Assembly (NCBI GenBank): GCA_031550405.1
Contig: JAVBOP010000231.1
Location: 1-26,933 of the forward strand
DNA: 26,933 nt
Reading direction: 5' to 3'
Source: JAVBOP01 sp031550405
GTDB taxonomy: Bacteria > Bacteroidota > Ignavibacteria > Kapaibacteriales > UBA2268
Shown: positions 8,588 through 16,202 of the stretch, piece after piece
Position numbering within the stretch: position 1 is the first letter of the stretch
Layout: each line of letters begins with the position of its first letter
The notes under the pieces: generated by a model
Seen by the model: only the letters and a program-made list of their open reading frames with translations
Told to the model about the DNA's origin: nothing
Databases searched by the model: none
Made by a program: the position numbers and the translations under genes

Positions 8588-9811
8588 TTATGAATAAAAA
8601 TCTAAATTTTTTGGAGAAAATTTTTCTGTGATTAGTATTTTGAGTCGATTATCAATAGTTGTTGTAGCGAAAATGTAAAGATTGCCGCCATCTTGAATTT
8701 GCAATTTTTTCTTGATTTCATTGACGGAATAAGGAAAATTTCGCACCGCAATATTCGCTTTCATATTTTTATCTAAATTTTGTTTTATATTTTTTGCTTC
8801 AAAATTCTCAATTTTATTTAACTTGAAAATTCGTCCGGGAAAAGTTTTGATTATCTTGTCAGAAGTAAACAAATGGGTGTTTGGATGCAACTTATATAAG
8901 TTATTAAAGTTAGCTGCGAATTTATTCCATAAACCGATTTTCATAATCGAAGCATTAGGTTCATAAATATATTTTTGAGGCAACGAATATTTAAGTTCTG
9001 CGTCTTCTGATGATAATTTTATTATTTGATTTCCGTTTTTGGATGAAATATTAACAGCAAAAAATGAATTTTTTTTCATAATCCCTTCTGCATTCAGCAA
9101 TACCAACATCTCTTTGCATTCGTTATCAACAGAAACGATATGAACTTCACGCACAAATTTCAACATGTTTATTGTGTTTTTTATATCGAGCATCGGTGAT
9201 AATTTAATAATAATATTCTTAGCAGTGTTGAATAAATTGTTCTGTAATTCCAAAATATTTGGACTGAAATCATGCAGCAAAAAATTGCGTCTATGCTTGG
9301 TGCGTCTGGCTGGATCAATATACAGCAAATCAAATTTTTCCGTATTATTTTTCAAAAAAATTTCAGCTGATGTATTGTGTATTTTTATATTTTGTTTATT
9401 TAAAATATTGATATTATACTTAAAAAAATCACAAATATTTTCGTTTTGTTCGCAATATAAATGCTGTTCAGAGTTGGTGGCAAAAAACAAGCTGTCGATA
9501 CCAATTCCGCCTGTTAAATCAATAGAAGTGCAATATTTTACAAGACTTGCTTTGTATTCGGCAGTTTGTTCGGAAGAAGATTGTTCGGCAGAAAAATGAG
9601 AATGAAAAAAGAAATTTGGGTTGGAACACAAAGTCGGAAATTTTTTATGCAACTTTTGCCTTATGGCTATTTGCTCTATCGCAAAATTAATATCGAAATT
9701 ATGATTTTTTTTTAATTTTTCTTTTTGAAATGATAATTCAATAATATCCGAATTAATATTTTGCTGTATAAATGTAGATATTAAATCTTTACGTGCGAGT
9801 AAATTTAGCAT
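8588..9811 (-). CDS. class I SAM-dependent methyltransferase with THUMP-like domain
   Basis: A 407-residue protein. SAM motif I is D98-L-T-G-G-I-G-I-D at residues 98-106, and the motif IV-like catalytic loop is YIDPARRT at 164-171. The DPARR form is typical of the Bacteroidota 'THUMP-like' methyltransferase family, related to RsmD and other RNA guanine/cytosine methyltransferases. The N-terminal ~90 residues are helical, and the C-terminal third (ending KILITEKFSPKNLDFYS) would be the THUMP-like RNA-binding part. The likely role is base methylation of rRNA or tRNA; the target is unknown. It is 25 nt downstream of tenA and probably the last gene of the rlpA transcript. The codons are strongly AT-biased. 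Confidence 0.75.
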   Translation of the reverse strand: MLNLLARKDLISTFIQQNINSDIIELSFQKEKLKKNHNFDINFAIEQIAIRQKLHKKFPTLCSNPNFFFHSHFSAEQSSSEQTAEYKASLVKYCTSIDLTGGIGIDSLFFATNSEQHLYCEQNENICDFFKYNINILNKQNIKIHNTSAEIFLKNNTEKFDLLYIDPARRTKHRRNFLLHDFSPNILELQNNLFNTAKNIIIKLSPMLDIKNTINMLKFVREVHIVSVDNECKEMLVLLNAEGIMKKNSFFAVNISSKNGNQIIKLSSEDAELKYSLPQKYIYEPNASIMKIGLWNKFAANFNNLYKLHPNTHLFTSDKIIKTFPGRIFKLNKIENFEAKNIKQNLDKNMKANIAVRNFPYSVNEIKKKLQIQDGGNLYIFATTTIDNRLKILITEKFSPKNLDFYS

Positions 9812-9836
9812 AATAAATAAGATTACGAAGATATAA

Positions 9837-10490
9837 CTATCCGATTGCCGGTTCTAAATCGTATGAACTTTTCCAGAAAAGATGCTCGAATTTTGAAGCT
9901 TTGATAAATGTTTTTTGCATTTTTTCCAACATTTCTTCATTTGCTTTTGTCATTATAGTTTCGCAAATATCCAGCATTTTTTGCGTCGATTTATCAAAAT
10001 CTTCGCCAGCATAAGTGTCAATCCATTTTTGATATTTGTTCGGCTTCGTTTGATTTTTATAAATATATTTTCCAACTTCGGAATATATCCAAAAGCAAGG
10101 CAATAAGGCAGCTACTAATTCTTCAAAACTTGCATAACTTCCTAATCCGAGCAGATAACTTGTATATAATTCGCAAGTTGCAGTTTTTTTATCGTGATGA
10201 ATTATATTAAATTCATCTAAATATCCAGAATGCAGAATCCGCTCAATTTCAAGCCCATCTTTTGCAAAAGCCAAAAAATTCAATTGGTTATCGACAGTTT
10301 CGGATTTGACAGCCGCGAGAGCCAAACTCCTGCTAAAATCAATCAGATAAAGCGAATCCTGACAAATATAATGTTGAAAAGATTCCAATTTCAAATTCCC
10401 ATTTGCAAGGTTTGCAACGAAAGGGTTGTTCAAAATATCTTGATAAATATTTTCGATACTTTTCCAAAATATATTACAGTAATATCTCAT
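9837..10490 (-). CDS. tenA: thiaminase II / aminopyrimidine aminohydrolase TenA
   Basis: A 217-residue all-helical TenA protein, of usual length. Visible family features are the N-terminal NPFVANLANGNL region, the active-site block LLPCFWIYSEVG with the catalytic cysteine C132, and the C-terminal FEHLFWKSSYDLE, whose E202 corresponds to the catalytic glutamate. TenA hydrolyses thiamin or, more usually, the degraded aminopyrimidine, recycling it into HMP for thiamin synthesis. No other thiamin gene is in the window, so here it sits between rlpA (47 nt upstream) and a methyltransferase (25 nt downstream), presumably on one transcript. The ATG at 10490 gives the standard N-terminus. Confidence 0.92.
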   Translation of the reverse strand: MRYYCNIFWKSIENIYQDILNNPFVANLANGNLKLESFQHYICQDSLYLIDFSRSLALAAVKSETVDNQLNFLAFAKDGLEIERILHSGYLDEFNIIHHDKKTATCELYTSYLLGLGSYASFEELVAALLPCFWIYSEVGKYIYKNQTKPNKYQKWIDTYAGEDFDKSTQKMLDICETIMTKANEEMLEKMQKTFIKASKFEHLFWKSSYDLEPAIG

Positions 10491-10537
10491 AAATTAAGTT
10501 AGTTATAAATTTTATACGAATAGAAATCAACTAAAAA

Positions 10538-11194
10538 TTATTTTTGTTCTACAATGTCATACGTTGTTTTGGAGCCGATATAGTACATTGTATTTTTTAC
10601 AGGTTTTTGAGCTTCAACAAAAATATAACAATCCAGCTCCTTTATTTGCTCATATTGGGAAAAAGTATTTACAACTTCTTCAAAATTATCAGTTGAATCG
10701 ATGAAATTTATGGCAGGTTTTGAAATAACAATTAATTTTTTATTTAACGAATAGCCGATAAACGTATCGTCTTCTATATCTCCATCTGCTTTTGAAAAGT
10801 CGAAATAGCTCATTTCAATGTTGGATGTACAAAGGGCATCAATTGATTTGGCTGCGCGGTAGGTTAGGTCAAGAATGCGAGTTTTTTTAAATGGACCTCT
10901 GTCATTAATCTTCACTAAGACAGATTTTTGATTATTTGGATTGGTTACTTTTACAATCGTTCCAAAAGGTAATTTTTTGTGTGCCGCTGTAAAGCCGTAC
11001 ATATCATATTTTTCGCCGCTTGCAGTTTTTTTATTATGAAATTTATGTGCATAATATGACGCTTTTCCTTCGATATTGGTAAAATATTTTTGAAAATCGC
11101 TTTCAGCCAATATATCCTTTTCACAACTGCATGGCACCGCTGCATAAAACATAAAAATAACAAATGCCATAATAATTTTTCTGTCCAACTCCAT
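10538..11194 (-). CDS. rlpA: RlpA-family septal ring lytic transglycosylase
   Basis: A 218-residue exported protein. The N-terminus is charged, followed by a hydrophobic signal (MAFVIFMFYAAVP) and a Cys-Ser-Cys at residues 22-24. The lipobox is imperfect, so it may be a lipoprotein or an ordinary secreted protein. The double-psi beta-barrel at about residues 43-120 carries the RlpA marks GKASYYAHKF, NKKTASGE, FTAAHKKLPFGTIVKVTN and the diagnostic KINDRGPF. RlpA enzymes cut glycan strands lacking stem peptides during septation. The C-terminal ~90 residues are unrelated to the barrel; I cannot confirm a SPOR domain. It has its own consensus promoter at 11277-11308, giving a ~75 nt leader. Confidence 0.88.
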   Translation of the reverse strand: MELDRKIIMAFVIFMFYAAVPCSCEKDILAESDFQKYFTNIEGKASYYAHKFHNKKTASGEKYDMYGFTAAHKKLPFGTIVKVTNPNNQKSVLVKINDRGPFKKTRILDLTYRAAKSIDALCTSNIEMSYFDFSKADGDIEDDTFIGYSLNKKLIVISKPAINFIDSTDNFEEVVNTFSQYEQIKELDCYIFVEAQKPVKNTMYYIGSKTTYDIVEQK

Positions 11195-11276
11195 CTAATC
11201 ATAACCCATGTTAAACATAATAGTTATAAGAACCAGCCATAAGAAATACCCGTTACTGTACTTAAAGCTAATTACA

Positions 11277-11308
11277 CAAATATACTAATGTTATATGCGC
11301 TGTGCAAA
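11277..11308 (-). promoter_or_regulatory. consensus Bacteroidota promoter upstream of rlpA
   Basis: Read on the minus strand, TTTG (11308-11305) is followed after exactly 20 nt by TATATTTG (11284-11277). This is an exact match to TTTG-N19/21-TAnnTTTG. Transcription would start near 11270, about 75 nt before rlpA. It lies back to back with the tRNA-Leu promoter. Confidence 0.7.
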
Positions 11309-11341
11309 TTTTTTTTCTCGATTTCGTGCACGCCAAAAAAA

Positions 11342-11372
11342 TTTGCTATATGACAAAAAAGTGTTATATTTG
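11342..11372 (+). promoter_or_regulatory. consensus Bacteroidota promoter of tRNA-Leu
   Basis: TTTG (11342-11345), then 19 nt, then TATATTTG (11365-11372): an exact match to the Bacteroidota primary sigma consensus. The -7 box ends 11 nt before the mature tRNA 5' end at 11384, leaving a leader of only a few bases, as is usual for a tRNA promoter. Confidence 0.8.
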
Positions 11373-11383
11373 TACTCTTTGTT

Positions 11384-11466
11384 GCTCGGGTGGCGGAATG
11401 GTAGACGCTCAGGACTTAAAATCCTGTGAAGGCAACTTCGTGAGGGTTCAAGTCCCTCTCCGAGTA
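11384..11466 (+). tRNA. tRNA-Leu (anticodon UAA)
   Basis: An 83-nt class II tRNA. The acceptor stem GCTCGGG (11384-11390) pairs with TCCGAGT (11459-11465) with G-T wobbles at both ends, and the discriminator is A at 11466. The anticodon stem is CAGGA/TCCTG around loop CTTAAAA, with anticodon TAA at 11417-11419, reading UUA/UUG leucine codons. The long variable arm (GAAG-GCAA-CTTC) is diagnostic of Leu/Ser tRNAs. The T-arm is GAGGG-TTCAAGT-CCCTC. CCA is not encoded. A promoter lies just upstream and an intrinsic terminator just downstream, so it is a single-gene transcription unit. Confidence 0.97.
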
Positions 11467-11479
11467 CAAACTTAACAAA

Positions 11480-11511
11480 AGTATGAATAACCCTATTCAT
11501 GCTTTTTTTTT
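11480..11511 (+). terminator. intrinsic terminator of tRNA-Leu
   Basis: A 10-bp stem (11480-11489 with 11494-11503, one G-T pair) encloses a 4-nt loop and is followed by an uninterrupted run of nine T (11503-11511). It lies 14 nt past the tRNA 3' end. Confidence 0.9.
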
Positions 11512-11640
11512 GCTTTATCTGAAGTGTTAAGGCATACCAAATATATCAAGAAGTATTGCTGATTTTGTGTATATTAATTATTTTACAAGTTGTCGATTTT
11601 TTGATTTTTTTTTGGTTTTTTAATAAGAAAAGCATAAATT

Positions 11641-11662
11641 AGAGGCTAAAATATTAGCTTCT
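11641..11662 (+). promoter_or_regulatory. hairpin in the leader of the TPR gene
   Basis: AGAGGCTAA (11641-11649) pairs with TTAGCTTCT (11654-11662) around a 4-nt loop: nine pairs including one G-T. It is not followed by a T-run, so it is unlikely to be a terminator. It ends exactly at the in-frame ATG at 11663, which would be masked if the RNA folds. This favours the downstream TTG at 11720 as the true start. Function is unknown. Confidence 0.35.
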
Positions 11663-11719
11663 ATGCTATTACTATATGTTTATGAATTTTTTTTAATTAA
11701 ATATATACTTGAGGTACTC

Positions 11720-13249
11720 TTGAAACATTACATTAAATTACTAACAATCTTGCTTTTGGGAGCAATTGTATTGCAGGGTTTTCAATGTTCGTCGCGCGAG
11801 ATGACAACAGCGAAGGTGGCAATAAAAAATAAAGATATTCCAAAAGCTGTAGAAAATTTGCAAAAGGAAATCGAAAAAAATCCCAAAAATGGCGAAGCTT
11901 ATATTTTGCTTGCTGAAATTAAAGTCGGAGAAAGAAATATTCCCGCAGCAATCGAATTGATGGACAAAGCAGAGCCGCTTGTTGCAAATGATCCGAAATT
12001 GAAAGATAAGCCAGCCCAGTTCAAATTTGAAATTTTTAGATCTTTGATACAGCAAGGCGACGCAGCATTTCAGCAGTATAATAAAACAAAAGATGAAAAA
12101 ATACTTACTGAAATTGTTCAAATTTATTCAAATGCACTGATTTTGCGACCAAGTTTTTTTGAAGGCTACCGCCGCATTGGATTGGCTTATGAAATCATGG
12201 ATGACGCGAACAAAGCTATTGAGGCTTATACTGGATACTTGCGGATAATGCAGCCGAGCTTTGATATTGCTGTGGCAAACAATTTTTACGTTGGTGCAAG
12301 TCGCGACGTTTTGATTAGTAAATTTGGTAATCCGAAATTTTTGAAAGGCGGAAAAACTGCCGATAGAGATTCAACCGTATTAGAGCAATTTAATGTTAAC
12401 GGAAATGATTTATTTGTTCTTTCAATAGTTGGCTATGATCGCGCAAGTTTGTCACAGCAAGCCGCAGGAAGCTTCTTGCTTCAAAGCTGGAGCTATAATC
12501 CTCCCAAAAACATATTGCCGGCAGAAAGAGAAATTGTTCCAGAGAATCTAACGCAGCCTGTAAGTTCTTTAGCTGCATTATATTACAAAAGAAATGATAA
12601 AGACAATTCTTTGAAATATTTCAAAACAGTTGCTTCGGTCGATCCTTTCGATGATAATGCAAATTCAGCTATTGTAACTATTTATCAAGAACTTGGCAAG
12701 CCGGAAGATGCGATATCTGCAATTGAAGAAAACGTTAAAAAAAATCCAGCCAACCCATTGTTTTTAGCTCAACTTGGCGATATTTATATGAACAACAAAA
12801 AGTATGATGAGGCTATTAGACAATATGAGCAAGCTCTTACATTTAAATCAGATTTTGGTGCAGCATTGAGAAACGTCGCTGCGTGCTATGGCAATAAAGC
12901 GGCATTAATTCAGCAAGAACAGAATGAAAAAATAAATACAGGCAAAATGAAAGTGCCTGATACAAATGCGTATTACCCTTTGCTCAAAAAATCGGCTGAA
13001 TATTTTGAAAAATCGGTGCAGACTTCTGCATACAAAAATGATCCTGATGTAATTGGCGATTTATGTGGTATTTACCTTGTTCTTGGAAAAAATTATCAGA
13101 GCAAATTTGATGCTACACTGAACAAATTGGAAAGTATCGAAAATAACATTCCAGATAATAAAAAAGAAGATTATTATCTGAAATTGCTAAAAATTTATGG
13201 ACAAACCAATAATCCCAAGTATTCGGATATTGAGAAAAAATTAAAATAA
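11720..13249 (+). CDS. TPR-repeat protein, probable lipoprotein
   Basis: A 509-residue protein if started at TTG 11720, which has GAGGT 6 nt upstream and yields a clean signal peptide (MKHYIKLLTILLLGAIVLQGFQC, cleavage before C23-Ser-Ser). The open frame extends to an ATG at 11663, but that adds an unnatural hydrophobic extension. Tetratricopeptide repeats are visible around AVENLQKEIEKNPKNGEAYILLAEI, EGYRRIGLAYEIMDDANKAIEAYTGYLRI, YYKRNDKDNSLKYFKTVASVDP and AQLGDIYMNNKKYDEAIRQYEQAL. Between the repeat blocks is a non-TPR segment (about residues 180-265). Such proteins are periplasmic or outer-membrane scaffolds; no partner can be named. It is followed 38 nt later by the DUF3467 gene, likely co-transcribed. 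Confidence 0.8.
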   Translation: MKHYIKLLTILLLGAIVLQGFQCSSREMTTAKVAIKNKDIPKAVENLQKEIEKNPKNGEAYILLAEIKVGERNIPAAIELMDKAEPLVANDPKLKDKPAQFKFEIFRSLIQQGDAAFQQYNKTKDEKILTEIVQIYSNALILRPSFFEGYRRIGLAYEIMDDANKAIEAYTGYLRIMQPSFDIAVANNFYVGASRDVLISKFGNPKFLKGGKTADRDSTVLEQFNVNGNDLFVLSIVGYDRASLSQQAAGSFLLQSWSYNPPKNILPAEREIVPENLTQPVSSLAALYYKRNDKDNSLKYFKTVASVDPFDDNANSAIVTIYQELGKPEDAISAIEENVKKNPANPLFLAQLGDIYMNNKKYDEAIRQYEQALTFKSDFGAALRNVAACYGNKAALIQQEQNEKINTGKMKVPDTNAYYPLLKKSAEYFEKSVQTSAYKNDPDVIGDLCGIYLVLGKNYQSKFDATLNKLESIENNIPDNKKEDYYLKLLKIYGQTNNPKYSDIEKKLK

Positions 13250-13287
13250 TTAACAAAATTGTAATTTATAACTTGATTTAAAACAAT

Positions 13288-13617
13288 ATGAATAACAAAA
13301 AAGACGAACCAACTTCCACTCCAAAACCACAGCAAATTAATATTGAGCTTGGAGAAAGAGAAGCAGAAGGTATCTATTCCAACTTAGCGATTATTTCGCA
13401 TTCTCCGGCTGAATTTATCATTGATTTTACGAGAATTTTGCCGGGAACTCCAAAAGCTAAGGTTCACGCAAGAATTGTCATGACCCCGCAACATGCAAAA
13501 TTGTTAAGCAGAGCGTTGAAAGATAATATTGCAAAATTTGAGCAAATCTATGGAGAAATTCCAACAGATGGACATGCTGGCAACGACTTTCCCGGATTTT
13601 CGGGCTTGCCAAACTAA
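13288..13617 (+). CDS. DUF3467 domain protein
   Basis: A 109-residue cytoplasmic protein. Residues ~16-90 match the DUF3467 pattern: INIELGEREAEGIYSNLAII, SPAEFIIDFTRILPG and RIVMTPQHAKLLSRALKDNI. The family is common and often single-copy in Bacteroidota and other bacteria; its function is not established. It lies 38 nt after the TPR lipoprotein gene and is closed by a good intrinsic terminator at 13636-13660, so these two form one transcription unit separate from queG. Confidence 0.88.
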   Translation: MNNKKDEPTSTPKPQQINIELGEREAEGIYSNLAIISHSPAEFIIDFTRILPGTPKAKVHARIVMTPQHAKLLSRALKDNIAKFEQIYGEIPTDGHAGNDFPGFSGLPN

Positions 13618-13635
13618 TAATACATTTAACATTAC

Positions 13636-13660
13636 AGGCGGCTTTATGTCGCCTTTTTTT
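13636..13660 (+). terminator. intrinsic terminator after DUF3467 gene
   Basis: GGCGGC (13637-13642) pairs with GTCGCC (13648-13653, one G-T) around a 5-nt loop and is followed by seven T (13654-13660). It is GC-rich in an AT-rich setting. It overlaps possible upstream in-frame starts of queG and so argues for the queG start at 13682. Confidence 0.8.
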
Positions 13661-13681
13661 TATAATTATGAAAAAAAATTC

Positions 13682-14575
13682 ATGAAACAGCAGATAATTG
13701 ATATTGCCAAAAATATTGGATTAGATAAAATTGGATTTGCAAAGGCAGAACATTTAGAACAAGAAAAAAATATAACTCATTGGATAGAATCAGGTTACAA
13801 TGCTGGCATGAAATATTTCGAAAAAAATATTGAACGGCGATGCAATCCGAAATTAATTCTGAACGAGGCTAAAACAATTATCGTCGTTGCCCAAAAATAT
13901 CGTGCAAATATTAATTATATTGGAAAATTTAAAATTGCAAAATTCGCATTGCAGGAAGATTATCATAGTGTAATTTTAGAAAAATTAAAAAAAATTTCTT
14001 CATTTCTGCAAGCACATTGTGGAGCTTATACACGTGAATATGTTGATACTGGCGCTATTCTTGAAAAGCAGTGGGCAATTTTAGCAGGAATAGGTTGGCA
14101 AGGCAAACACAGTCTAATTATGAACTCTGAACTTGGATCGTATTTCAATCTGGGCATTATTATCACAAATTTAGAAATCGAGCCTGATAAAATTATGAAT
14201 AATCTTTGCAAAAATTGCAGAAATTGTGTTGAAAAATGTCCAAGTAATGCCATTGTTGCTCCGTTTGTGGTTGACACAAGGAAATGTATTGCTTATCAGA
14301 CGATAGAAATGAAAATTGATGAAAAAATCGTAGATTATCAACAAAATTATGAAAAAAAATTCATTTTTGGCTGTGATATTTGCCAAGATGTTTGTCCATA
14401 CAATTCAAAATTTATTAATCAAAAAGATATCAATGTTAATGTTGAAACAGATTTCATCAATAATTTAACACAGGAAAATTTCAATCAAACCTTTAGAAAT
14501 TCGCCACTTAAACACATAAAATATAACAAATTAATGCAAAATATTGTTTCCAGTCCAATTTTTATTGATAATTGA
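13682..14575 (+). CDS. queG: epoxyqueuosine reductase QueG
   Basis: A 297-residue protein with start chosen at ATG 13682 (MKQQIIDIAKNIGLDKIGFA), the usual QueG N-terminus. The longer open frame runs back through the preceding terminator and DUF3467 gene. Two [4Fe-4S] ligand sets are clear: C176-x2-C179-x2-C182-x3-C186-P, and C231-x2-C234-x3-C238-P. Upstream are the family segments YTREYVDTGAILEKQWA and GIGWQGKHSL of the cobalamin-binding core. QueG reduces epoxyqueuosine to queuosine at the wobble base of GUN-anticodon tRNAs, the last step of that pathway. The length is near the short end for the family. No other queuosine gene is nearby. Confidence 0.93.
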   Translation: MKQQIIDIAKNIGLDKIGFAKAEHLEQEKNITHWIESGYNAGMKYFEKNIERRCNPKLILNEAKTIIVVAQKYRANINYIGKFKIAKFALQEDYHSVILEKLKKISSFLQAHCGAYTREYVDTGAILEKQWAILAGIGWQGKHSLIMNSELGSYFNLGIIITNLEIEPDKIMNNLCKNCRNCVEKCPSNAIVAPFVVDTRKCIAYQTIEMKIDEKIVDYQQNYEKKFIFGCDICQDVCPYNSKFINQKDINVNVETDFINNLTQENFNQTFRNSPLKHIKYNKLMQNIVSSPIFIDN

Positions 14576-14635
14576 AAAATTTTATGTATCTTATAATGTT
14601 TTTTTGAGATATTATTAACGATTATTAAGAAAATT

Positions 14636-15565
14636 ATGCATAGTTTGATAGCATCAATATATTTTGGTAAGCAACGAACACTTTTGGCTATAACGGAGAG
14701 GCAGGAAGATGCTTTTGTATTGCATTATCTTAATATGACGTCAAGTTATATAAATTTAAATAACATAAGTGATAAAAATTCTGTTAAAAATTTAGCTGAG
14801 TTGAGTTTAATGATGGCAGCTTTTTCGGATAAAATCTCTAAATTATTTGTTGTGATTGATAGACAGGATGCTTTTATTACCAAATTTCCTTGCAATATGA
14901 ATGAAAATATATTTAACATTCGAGAACTTGTTGAGCTTGAAGTCAGGCAAAATTTTCAAAATGCAGGTTTGTCAAATTTCAATGTAAAAGTTTTTGATAT
15001 TTTCTCTAACTCAAATAACCAAATGCTATTAGCTACATTTATCCCTCAAAATATAATTGATACTTGCAGGCAAATTATAAAAGGATTTGGAACTGATATA
15101 ACAGATTTTAACGTTAGCAGCATCGCAGCAATTAATTCATATATATTTAATTATCCTGACGAAAAAAATGAAAATAATTTAATTATTTCCTTAGATTCTA
15201 ATGTAATGCAATTCAGCATGCTTGCAAATAATAAAATATTTAGTTATGACATCGCAATTGATGCTACATCGCAAAATATTCCAGAAATAATTGAAAACAA
15301 AGCTAACCGCATTATATCTTTAGCGAATATAGAGAATTTTAAGAATATTTTCACAATAGGATCTGACCTTACAAAGTCGAATTTTTTCAAATGTTGGGAA
15401 ATCGGTGCGCTGCTTGGTAGCGATACCAAGCGACTCAATTCTTTTCGTATGTTCAAAACAACTCTTGGCAAAAGGGAGCGTGATTATTGTTCGCGTATTT
15501 TTCATTTGTTTGCTCCATGTATAGGCGGATTGCTACCGCTATCTTGCGATTATAAAATGATATGA
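14636..15565 (+). CDS. PilM-like actin-fold protein (tentative)
   Basis: A 309-residue soluble protein not firmly recognised. Features suggest a divergent actin/FtsA-like fold as in PilM of type IV pili or GspL-like proteins: an N-terminal strand pair (SLIASIYFGKQRTLLAIT), a second subdomain beginning LIISLDSNVMQFSMLANNKIF (about residue 182), a glycine strand-turn FTIGSDLTKSNFFKCWE (about 239), and the closing FAPCIGGLLPL, like the 'apaiG' end of PilM. The phosphate-binding glycines are poorly preserved, so ATP binding is uncertain. No PilN/O/P/Q genes follow; the next element is a transposase remnant, so the operon may have been cut. It is very AT-rich. Confidence 0.45.
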   Translation: MHSLIASIYFGKQRTLLAITERQEDAFVLHYLNMTSSYINLNNISDKNSVKNLAELSLMMAAFSDKISKLFVVIDRQDAFITKFPCNMNENIFNIRELVELEVRQNFQNAGLSNFNVKVFDIFSNSNNQMLLATFIPQNIIDTCRQIIKGFGTDITDFNVSSIAAINSYIFNYPDEKNENNLIISLDSNVMQFSMLANNKIFSYDIAIDATSQNIPEIIENKANRIISLANIENFKNIFTIGSDLTKSNFFKCWEIGALLGSDTKRLNSFRMFKTTLGKRERDYCSRIFHLFAPCIGGLLPLSCDYKMI

Positions 15566-15662
15566 TATAAAGCCTCAAATTTCCTTGCTCACTATTCCTG
15601 AATTATAGCATATTAACAGAAAATATATTTATATTTAAGTTGCTCAAAAATAAGGAAATATT

Positions 15663-16148
15663 ATGCCAGAAGTTCAAATAATATGTTCTCATTGCGGCTG
15701 CCAAAATTATCGCAAAAATGGCTTGATTTTAGGGCATTGTTGCGGTATTATTGTAAAAATTGTAACCGTAATTTTACGATGAAACCCAATATTTTTGATT
15801 CTAAAATAAAAAAAAATGCAATTATGCTTTATTTGGATAATAATTTCAAATATTAAACATATTTACACCGATGTTAACAGTTGGTATAGCAAGGCTTTTG
15901 AAGATATTCCAGAGCCTAGCACAACGATGAAATTGCAGGCACATTTTAATTATGGAGACAATTTTGCAAGGCTTAATAAAAAAAATAAAAAATATACAAA
16001 GCCATTGAAAATGTTGGAGATTACGTTAGGTTTGTTTTTAAAACAAACACTTATTTCAATTCGATTGCAAAATTGCTATAATTCAGGAACAATAATTGCC
16101 TTCCATCTTACAAATTTCTACTCACAACATAGAATATATACTACTTGA
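15663..16148 (+). pseudogene. IS1-like transposase remnant, frameshifted and internally deleted
   Basis: Frame 3 from ATG 15663 gives a zinc-finger half (IICSHCGCQNYRKNG). The second half, LRYYCKNCNRNFT, continues in frame 2 (about 15733-15856), so a frameshift lies near 15730. From about 15857, frame 3 resumes with IYTDVNSWYSKAFED and then NARL-type, Lys-rich and KPLKMLEITLGLFL segments. These resemble the C-terminal end of IS1-family transposases (TD..., R-K-T-x-x-x-K-S-x-E). The helix-turn-helix and most of the DDE core are missing. No terminal inverted repeats or target duplication were found by eye. The region 15566-16202 holds nothing else that I can support. Confidence 0.55.
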
Positions 16149-16202
16149 TACAGCTTTTTTTTGTATATTACGAGGTCGTTATATCCTATTATCGTTTTTG
16201 GA

